A program made the translations under genes and the position numbers. Positions 55,803 through 64,000 of a DNA stretch of 64,000 bases are shown here, piece after piece. The notes beneath the pieces were generated by a model. That model searched no databases, was not told where the DNA came from, and was given only the letters and a program-made list of their open reading frames with translations. Position 1 is the stretch's first letter. Every line of letters begins with the position of its first letter. This DNA is from Bromus sterilis (lineage: Eukaryota; Streptophyta; Magnoliopsida; Poales; Poaceae), in assembly GCA_950022295.1 (NCBI GenBank), contig OX465597.1, positions 259,037,016 through 259,101,015 on the forward strand, given 5' to 3'.

Positions 55803-57142
55803 TTGGAGGCTAATTAAAAAACCGGAAAGCCTTTGTTCTAGGGTCATGAAATCAAAGTACTACCCACACGGTGACATTCTTGAGACGGTGTTTGCCTCCA
55901 ATGCGTCACATGTGTGGAAATCAATTGAATTTGGACTTGAACTATTGAAGAAAGGGACCATCTGGAGAGTAGGTGATGGCAAGGACATCCAAATTACCAG
56001 AGATCAGTGGATCCCCAGAAAGGAATGTCTCAAGGAGATTGTCAGCTCTAGACGCTCCAGACTTCGTTGGGTAAATCAGCTGATCGGCCACGACAGGAAG
56101 GAGTGGAATGTGGATCTCATAAACAAGCTTTTTCACCCTTTCGATGCCCAAGAAATCTGTAAATTCAACCTCGCCCAAAATGACACGCGGGACAAAATCG
56201 TTTGCACTATGAAAAGAACGGAGTCTTCACAGTTAGAAGCGCCTATCGGCTAGCTCTTGCACAGGCATATCCGGCTCATCACCAAACCTCTTCCTCCTCA
56301 CGGCAGCCTGGAGATAGGAGCATCTAGGACCTCGTTTGGAAATCGTAAGTCCCGGAAAAGGTTACGGTTTTCGGATGGAGGCTAGCCACGGGGTCTGTAG
56401 CTACAAACAAGAACAAAATTCATCGGACTCTAACCCATGAGAGCATTTTTCCCATCTGTGGTAATGGCGAGGAAGACGAGTTTCACGCCGTTATCGCATG
56501 CTACAAAAGCAGAGGTCTACGCTCGGCTATGTGTGCCTTATGGTCGCTCCTGGATGAAGATGCATTTAGGCACACGAGGACATTGGCTCCAGGATCTCCT
56601 TGCCCCTGTCACTAAAGAGGACCGCGCAAGAATTCTCCTCTTGCTCTGGAGATGTTGGTTTCTGCGAGATGGGTGTATCTTCAGAGATGGAAAGGAAAAA
56701 ATCAGTGATTCTGTCAGTTTCCTCCGGCGCTACTATGAGGATTTGTGCAACCTGGAACCAAATAACCATGACACCGAAGGAAAAGGTCCCTTACATAGAC
56801 AGCCAATGACCCCACCGCAACAAATAGCGAGGTCATGTGGTCTTCTCCCAGTTTTGGGGTGGTGAAATTGAACTCAGACGCCTCATACATAGCCGACTCT
56901 GGGAAAAGTGATGTTGGTGCTATCGCACGGAACCACGAGGGCTTGGTTTTCTTCTCTGCTCGCAAAACCTTCCCTCACTGCAACTTCATTGCAGAAGTTG
57001 AAGCAAAAGGAGTCCTTTTTGGAATCAAGACCCTGAAAGTTCTCTACAATGGGCCGATCTGTATTGAGGTCGACTGTGCAGATGTGTACCGGGAATCGCT
57101 TCCAGGCTCGGAGGAGAGATCACCTATCTACACTGTGATAGG
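55803..57142 (+). pseudogene. LINE ORF2, C-terminal part: zf-RVT region and RNase H, broken
   Basis: This continues the LINE cut at 7971. The last residues there (DLLDRQ) join to GWRLIKKPESLCSRVMKSKY here, matching the usual order of plant L1 ORF2. The zf-RVT region shows GTIWRVGDGKDIQI, a frameshift near 56210, then FTVRSAYRLALAQA, a Cys/His cluster near 56450-56500 and RARILLLLWRCWFLRDGCIF. RNase H begins at 56835 with VVKLNSDASYIADSGKSD and continues to ADVYRESLPGSEERSPIYTV. It is broken off near 57142 by another element; the rest of the LINE should lie right of the window. Confidence 0.85.
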
Positions 57143-57779
57143 TGTCACGGATATAATCCTGACAATAGATATAGGGGTGATGTTTGGAGCTATATGAATA
57201 TATACGTAGAGAGGTTGACGCGAGTGAAATTATACAGGTTAGGCCTCTCCTTAGAGATAAAAACCTTAATCTTGTCCCAGGCTGACTGGGGTGTTCTTGC
57301 TCAAAGTTTGAGAGATGTGTTGCGCATGACCCTTCCCGGGGCGAGTGGGGAGGCTTATATAGAGTGTTCGTCTGCCTCTTCAATGCCTGAGTAAATGAGT
57401 CTTAATTAAAGGGGTAAATTCCTATACTAATTACAGGAAACGGTGTACTCATTACTGCTAATTAAGAAGGAGAAACGTCTCTAGCTTTAATGCTCCACGC
57501 CCGTTGCTCTTCCTTCCTTCGAGTAGTGAATATATCGTTTGTTCTCTCTTCCGAATAGCTGATTACTCGGAGCTTATCTGCTCTCCGAGTAACAGATTAC
57601 TTAGAGAGCCTCTCATCCCTCCGAGTAAAGGATTACTCTGAGATCATCTCATTCTTCCGAGTAACGGATTACTCGGAGACGTCGTGACCTATGTCCTTGT
57701 GTTTTATTAGGCTCTTTGTGTTTTTGTGGTTTCTTTATATTTTCCTGGGTGTTCTTAGAGATCACGATACTAAGAGTAC
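57143..57779. mobile_element. LTR-like fragment, family not recognised
   Basis: It begins TGTCACGGATATAATCC just after ATAGG (57138-57142), at the point where LINE RNase H homology ends. No coding region is seen. It contains a four-copy palindromic repeat (57549-57690). No matching right end or second ATAGG is found before 57779, where another LTR starts, so it is probably interrupted. The wording resembles common Triticeae LTRs, but I cannot name the family. Confidence 0.55.
57549..57690. repeat. four tandem units of 34-36 bp, each a near-palindrome
   Basis: Units start at about 57549, 57583, 57619 and 57655. Each contains CCGAGTAA, four bases, TTACTCGG or a close variant; the fourth is the best conserved. 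Such arrays inside an LTR often act as enhancer or protein-binding repeats; that role is inferred. Confidence 0.85.
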
Positions 57780-58243
57780 TGTAACAGCCCAGATTTCACA
57801 AAAATTAAAAATTTTGTTTTCGGTGTGAATTGTTTTATGTCTGATTTGTTTGCGGTGTTTGCATCCCTGATTTATCGATCGGCGATTATTTCACCCCCTC
57901 TTATCTCGTACCGGATAGAGACTGACCCTTGCCACTGAGACACTCGACCTATGCGATACCGGGTTTCACCCGATCACCGTCGCGAAAACCGGACGAGACC
58001 AGCCGCAGCCAACGAAACGAAAACGTCGTTTAATAATTAAATGGGTTATTTTTATAGCGCACCGGAAAGTGTTCTCGGAACGGTTCCAGCGCAAGGTGAA
58101 CGCCGCCGGCTCGACGCGCTGATCGCGCAGTTCAAAGTTTTACCCAAATCAGAGGTCCTGCGGACCCCCCGCGGTCAAAAACGTCAGCACCGCGCGCGCG
58201 AGAAAAACTGGGGATGTTTTTGCAAACTGCCAGGCACCTGGGC

Positions 58244-58252
58244 TATATAAAG
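58244..58252 (+). promoter_or_regulatory. putative TATA box, family E LTR copy 1
   Basis: TATATAAAG, conserved in copy 2 at about 62279-62287 in the same context (CACCTGGGC before, ACCAC after). Confidence 0.6.
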
Positions 58253-58870
58253 ACCACCACTCTCCCACCCCTTTATAGGGTTTCCCTAGCCAAAAATTTC
58301 AGCCACCCCCTCCACTTTGCCCAAAAATTAGCCCCAATTTCATCCAAACCCTAGCCCAGATCTGGATTATGCCTCCCAAGCCATCTGGATAGTCAGATCT
58401 CGCGATCAGACAGCCCAGAGGTTGCCACGTCAGCCTCCCACCTTTCTCTCTCCTCCCACCTCTCCACCGCGCTGCCCCGTGGAGGCCGAGGCCGCCGCCA
58501 CTAACTCCGGCCGGCCAGCCGCGCGCCGCCACGCCTCCTCCTCTTCCCTTGCGCCGCTCCCTCCTCCTCTGCTCCTCGCCTGCGCGCTCACCTTCTCTCT
58601 CGTCTACAGGTCACGACTGCGCCGCCCATGCCATGGCCTCCCCGAGCCAGAGCTCGCCGCCGGCAGCTCCCGCATTCTCCTCCCGCCTGGATCCGGTGAC
58701 CAGCCGCCACCGTGCGCCGGCCAAGACCACGCGCCCCCGGATCCGCCTCCTCCCGTCGCTGAAGACCCTCGCCGCAGCATCGCCGGCCGCCGCGGCCGCA
58801 ACCGCCGCCATGGCCATCGGGAGGTCGAGCGCCCCGATCACTCCAACCGCCACTGTCGTGGGCGGCCCAG

Positions 58871-58904
58871 CCACCGTGCCGGCCCAGCCACCGTGCCGGC
58901 CCAG
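58871..58904. repeat. 17-bp perfect tandem duplication
   Basis: CCACCGTGCCGGCCCAG occurs twice in a row within the GC-rich block of family E LTR copy 1. Probably replication slippage. Confidence 0.85.
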
Positions 58905-61810
58905 CTTGGCCAGAGGCGCAGCGGCCTCCCCAGCCCGCCAGGCCAGCTCCAGGCCAGTTGGGCCGAAAACCCATGGTGAGCCGGCTTCCACTTTTTTTTC
59001 TTTTCTCTGATCTGTTTTTTCTTCTAAGTCTGAGAATATATGTTGCGGATGCTGTTTTGCGACAATAATTGCGAGTAAACCGTAGACCGGATCGTGTTGC
59101 GCCCAGAAGGAAAATTGTTTAGAATTGTGTGTACTTCAGTTCATATTTTGTGAGCACTTTGATTTTAGTCCATCTTGATGTTGTTAATCACTGTTGAAGT
59201 GGGCACCAGACTGTTAACTGTTGCTAATTCCTGTTAAGTGCTGCTGTTGTTATTTTATTGCAAGTTTGCTTGATGATTGTGACACATCCATGAGGCCTAT
59301 TGCATTGGTTCTTGTTGCATACTGTTAACCATCATGTATACTTTCATTATATGTATTGCATTGTCATGTTTACATTTCTGGTCATAGCTATGTTTAGCTC
59401 CAAAGTTGCTATGCCACTGTTTTTGATAGCCACGTCTGTTTTTCACTAAGCCTGTAACTTTTCGATGCCATGTTGCATGCTTAATATCTTTTGATCTGGG
59501 ATGCCTATGACCTTGATTCTTGTTTGTACCTGATCATCATCATGCCTACTTCCTTCCCATCTATTGCTATATCATGTTGCTACAATTTTGCATATAGTTT
59601 TACCCCTGTTTATACAGCACAAAAATAACGGTTTCTTCCCTGTTTTCCTGATTTTCACTAAGTCCTAGACCAGTAATGTTTTATTGCATTTTGCTTGGGC
59701 TATAATTAATTTTCCATGATGTATTTTTGCATGATTCCTTTTTCCATGCCTTGCTTGCCATGACTACTTTAGTTGCATATCATTTGTGAGCATGTTTTCA
59801 TTCATTATCCTGTTTATGCATTACTCTAAAGTGTGCTTCCTGATGTTGGCAGATTGTGCCCGTAACTTGTTTTGCTTGTATCTTTTTAACCGTAACTCCG
59901 TTTGGAGTGTTCTTTATATGTAACTTGATTAGAATTTCATGTAGTTTGTGTTTATGCTATTTTTTGCTGTTGTTAACCAGCCTAAAATATGGTTTAGGAC
60001 AGAACAGTACCAATTACTTAAATTCTCGTGGGGTACGTAGTGGAATGCCATGTTTAGGTTGTGCATCACATAAATTGACTAGCCTAGATAGCTTAATTAA
60101 TGCTTCAACTCTTGCCATGTTTGTGTGCTATGCCATGCTTTTGTGATTTTCCATGTTAACAACATTTGTTGATAACATGTAGCTAAACAACTTGAACCAT
60201 CGTAAACATGCGGTATCATCGTTTGCGACGAGTACTTCACTTAACCTTTTAGTAACCGCTCTCGATGATAGACGCGAGACCGTAGTTCATTGTTTCGTGT
60301 TGCCTTCTTGATGATGCGTGCTCGTTTTTTCTTTGTAGTAATAGAGTGCTTTCTCGCTGATTGCTTCCAGTGTTTACCTCTTGTGTGCTTCCGCGGGTAC
60401 CTCTCGGAGACGATGCGAGCCTGCGATCAACTACACCTTCGGAACCCGACGTATCAATAGGCAAGGACTATACATTACTTATGATCCATTCTATTTCAAC
60501 CAGCGGTTTTCATTCTAGTCTAGGATAGGTTCAATGTTTGATCCTACCACATGTTTACAACCTCTTTCAAACTGATACAGCCTTGTCCCCTCCTAGCAAA
60601 CCATGTACTGCTATCTTACTGTTGCTCGTTGCTCAGCCCCTGCTTAGTATGCATGCTTAGGGTCCTACGATGTTACCCTGTTACTCCTTGGTTTGGGATA
60701 ACACATTATTATTATTGTTGTTAATGATATGATTATTATAATGTTGACTATATTCGACAAAGGATGGAAGGTCTAGGCTATCCCGCTCCGATGCTTTGTT
60801 CCATTCGAGTCACCTAGGATCCGAGTTACGGGTATTGGTTCTAAGACTGAGCGTGCCTAACCGCGTGTGGGATTTTATGGGCTCCCCTTTTCTTACCTAT
60901 CTAGCTTCAAACATTTCTAGAGGTTGCCCAAGCCGATTTACCATTTTCAAACCATGCATATATGTCTGTCGGGTCCCTCCTAGCAGATATCTTTTAAAAC
61001 AACTTGGGCCAGTGGAGACATGGTTTCTCTGTTGGTCCACCCGATCAGCTAGGACCCGGCCCCATGTGAGGTGACCCGGTAATCCGACCTACATCAGCCG
61101 GAAGAGTCCGATCCAAGAGTGCAGACGACTTTTGGATTGGATGTCGACTCCCCGGGGGCCACCCGGTTTTGTTCGTTGTTAGCTACAGGGACCTGTCATT
61201 TCGGATCTCTTGGAGCTAAATCATAAAATGGTTGCCTGTGATGGGTAGCAACTGAGAGAGATGGGCGTGCGTGCGAAGCCTTTTAATGGGCAGTTGGTAC
61301 ACCCCTGCAGGGTTAAATCTTTACGAGAAGTTGTGTCCACGGTTATGGACGACTTGTAACCTACGTCTTGTTCATAGATAACATCAAATGAATCATATTT
61401 AATAACTTGATCAACGTGTGTGTGCCTTGACTGCTTCATCTTCGTCGGGATGTGACGAGGAGGACAAGGATAGGATAGGTGTTATGTTTGCGTAAGTAGG
61501 TGGATAGAAGACTTGTTGGAGGCGATTCCTCATCGAATGCTTGGCTTCTTACCTTACTCTCTAGATCGTTAGCCACCTCATAAATGCCAGTGCGGAAGCA
61601 ACCTCACCACTTACCCCATCCTTACCGTAAACTACTAGTTGTCCTAGAATGACGAGTGATGAAGTCCTTGCTGGGTCAGATGACCACTACAGTTGGATGC
61701 TGAGTACTTCTGTACTCATGATACTACCACCAAACTCTTTTCAGTGTTCTTGATCGACAACAGGTATGGTCATCGACGTTTCACGTGGAGACTCGACGAC
61801 GACTAGTTAG

Positions 61811-64000
61811 TGTAACAGCCCAGATTTCACAAAAATTAAAATTTTTGCTTTCGGTGTGAATTGTTTGATTGTCTGATTTGTTTGCGGTGTTTGCATCCCC
61901 GATTTATTCATCGGCGATTATTTTCCCCCATCTTATCTTGCACCGGACGAAGACCGACCCTTGCCACCCTGACACTCGACCTTTGCGCCACCGGGTTTCA
62001 CCCGATCACAGTCGCGAAAACCGGCACAAGTCCAGCCGCAGCCAACGGAACGAAAAACCCAGTTTAATAATTAAACGGGTTATTTTTATAGCACACCGGA
62101 AAGTGTTCTCGGAACAGTTCCAACACGAGGTGAACGCCGCCGGCTCGACGCGCTGATCGCGCAGTTCAAAGTTTTACCCGAATCGGAGGTCCTGCGGACC
62201 CCCGGCGGTCAGAAACGTAAACTCCGCGCGCGCGAGAGAAAAACCGGGCTGTTTTTGCAAACTGCCAGCCACCTGGGCTATATAAAGACCACACACTCCC
62301 ACCCCATTCTAGGGTTTCCCTAGCCTAAAAATTGCAGCCACCCCCTCCACTTTGCCCCAATCTGCCCAAAATATCCCCATTTTCGTCCAACCCTAGCTCC
62401 AGTTGCTCCGGGCCGTCCGATCGGGCGATCGGAGGGCTACGGGCGCGCCACGTCACCTCCACCAACCTCTCTCTCCTCTCTCTCCCTCCAACCCGTGGGC
62501 AGCCGCCCGCAGCTCCGGCAAGCACCGCCGTCGCGCCCCTCCTTTCCCCGCGCCGGCCGCACTCCGGCAGGCCACCGCCCAGGCCGGCCACCCTCCCTTC
62601 CCTGTCTCTCCTTCTTCTCCCGTGCCCCTGACCTCCCTCTCCTCTCTGCGTGCATACCTCCATGGATGACGCCCGAGGATCTCCCGTGTCGCCCTGGTCC
62701 TCACCGGGCCGCCGCCAACCACGGATCCGGCGAGGAGACGCCTCGATCTGGTCGCCTCCGAACCCCTCCTCCAGTCCTCCCCTGCCTCCGCCGTGCTCCG
62801 GCGACGGGCAGCTGCAGCCATGCCACCAAGCTCCGTCAGCCTTCGTGCCGAGGACGAGCGCCTCGCTCGACCCAGCGAGCTGGGCCAGCACACTTGCCCC
62901 GGCGGCCCACCTACAGTAGCCCAGCGACCCAGCCGCACCCCTCCAGCCTCCTCTCGCCCATAGGCATTGCAGCCTATCCAACGCCTGCCTGCAGCTGGGC
63001 CTCGGCCCAAGGTGATCTGGCTGCCCCCGTTTTTCTTTTTCTTTTTTTTTCTTTTCTTCAGCGGTAGTTGGGCCGGCCCAGTAGCTTTCGGCCCCTTAGA
63101 CGTTTTTTTTACTTTTCTAGTTTATTTAAATTGCAGATTTATGTATTATAATTTCGCGGTGCCCGTATCTTTTTAACGGTAGCTCGGATCGCGATGCTTT
63201 AAACATATAAATTTCTTAGAATTTTGTGTATTTTAATAAAATGTGCTTCCTTGTTATGTTTCACTTTGTTTACATGTTGTTTTATTGCTAATTACAACCT
63301 TTCCACTGTAAACAGTTTCTTTAATAACTTTTTAACCGTAACTCCGTTTGGAGTGTTCTTTATATGTAACTTGATTAGTTTTTCGTGTACTTTGTGTTTA
63401 TGCTATTGTTTGCTGTTGTTAACCAATCTAAAATATGGTTTAGGACAGAACATTACCAAATCCTTAAATTGTCGTGAGGCACTTAGTGATATGCCATGTT
63501 TAGGTTGTGCCTCACTTAAATTGACTAGCATAGATAGTTTACCTTATGCTTCACCTCTTGTCATGTTTGTGTGCTATGCCATTCTTGCTTGAGTTGCCAT
63601 GTTAACAACCTTTGCTCACCTTGTGTAGCTAAAAAACTTGAACCTTTCTAAATGTGTGGTATCGTCGTGTGTGACGAATACTCCACTTAACCTGTTAATA
63701 ACCGCCCTCGACGGTAGGTGCGATGTCTCGTGTTGCCTTCCTGTTGGTGCTTGCTCGTGTTTGCTATGTAGTAATAGATGCTTTGTCGTTGATTTATTCC
63801 CAGTGTTTACCGTCTTGTCTACTTCCGCGGTTACTCTCGGATATGATGCGAGCTTGCGATCAACTACACCTTCGGAATCCGACTTATCAATAGGCAAGGA
63901 CTATACATTACTTATGATCCATTTTATTTCAACCAGTGGTTTGCATGCTAGTCTAGGTTAGGTTCGATGTTTGATCCTACCACATGTTTACTGCCTCTTT
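61811..64000 (+). mobile_element. large LTR (family E), copy 2, running off the window
   Basis: Starts TGTAACAGCCCAG and is co-linear with 57780 onward, with visible divergence and a shorter segment between the GC-rich block and the CCGTAACTCCGTTTGG region. GTTAG (61806-61810) precedes it and would be the target duplication if it inserted into copy 1. TATA box at about 62279-62287. The right end and any internal region lie outside the window. Confidence 0.72.
62279..62287 (+). promoter_or_regulatory. putative TATA box, family E LTR copy 2
   Basis: TATATAAAG at the position equivalent to 58244-58252. Confidence 0.55.

Larger units (their letters stand above)
57780..61810 (+). mobile_element. 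large LTR (family E), copy 1, cut at its right end
   Basis: Starts TGTAACAGCCCAG, with AGTAC before it, and closely resembles the sequence starting at 61811. It has a TATATAAAG at 58244-58252 followed by GGGTTTCCC and a GC-rich block. The end at 61810 (GACTAGTTAG) is not a CA terminus, and a second copy begins immediately, so this copy is probably interrupted. GC-rich frames at 58420-59010 are open on both strands and are not genes. No retrotransposon proteins are present. Confidence 0.75.

Noticed and set aside
58422..59010. Overlapping Pro/Ala/Ser-rich open frames on both strands
   Set aside because: They lie in the GC-rich block of an LTR, are open on both strands because of base composition, and show no domain. 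The equivalent frames at 62325-63067 differ in sequence, so there is no protein-level conservation.
62325..63067. Minus-strand frame of 218 codons and plus-strand frame of 190 codons
   Set aside because: Same GC-rich LTR block in family E copy 2; low complexity and no recognisable motif.

Overview
This window is a dense nest of transposable elements from a large grass genome. The element types (Athila-like gag-protease element, chromovirus-type gypsy elements with about 4-kb LTRs, a CACTA element with GTGGCGCA palindromes, L1-type LINEs) point to a Triticeae species such as wheat, Aegilops or barley. I infer that from recalled family features, not from a search. I see no host protein-coding gene, tRNA gene or complete rRNA gene.

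Layout. Positions 1-675 are the 3' end of one LINE with a short poly-A tail. Positions 676-2030 are unclassified AT-rich DNA, and 2031-2880 is an 850-bp Harbinger-like DNA element with TTA target duplications. A second, decayed LINE starts near 2884 and is cut inside its reverse-transcriptase ORF at 7971. Its remainder (zinc-finger RVT region and RNase H) resumes at 55803, so it is split by a 47.8-kb insertion.

The insertion is a gag-protease-only Athila-like LTR element (7972-55797). It carries two insertions of its own. The first (10087-24386) is a solo LTR of about 430 bp, itself hit by a nearly intact chromovirus-type gypsy element, here called D (10136-23998, + strand). The second (27214-52807) is a minus-strand gypsy element, C, whose left LTR holds a related minus-strand gypsy element, B (29930-44206). 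B's left LTR in turn holds a 1.5-kb CACTA element (32757-34275). Matching or near-matching target-site duplications define most junctions, giving five nesting levels: LINE, Athila-like, C, B, CACTA.

From 57143 to the right edge are a fragment that looks like part of another LTR, with a palindromic tandem array, and then two copies of another large LTR family, the second apparently inserted in the first.

Functional state. Only D is close to coding capacity: gag and pol lie in one frame, broken by one TAG and one TGA, each one C-to-T change from a sense codon. B and C carry several stops and frameshifts, share an unusual DPG protease motif, and C has lost the catalytic glutamate of integrase. 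The most unusual feature is a stretch of about 60 bp in the CACTA element that matches the internal promoter region of 5S rRNA genes in antisense. I found no convincing new multi-gene system.
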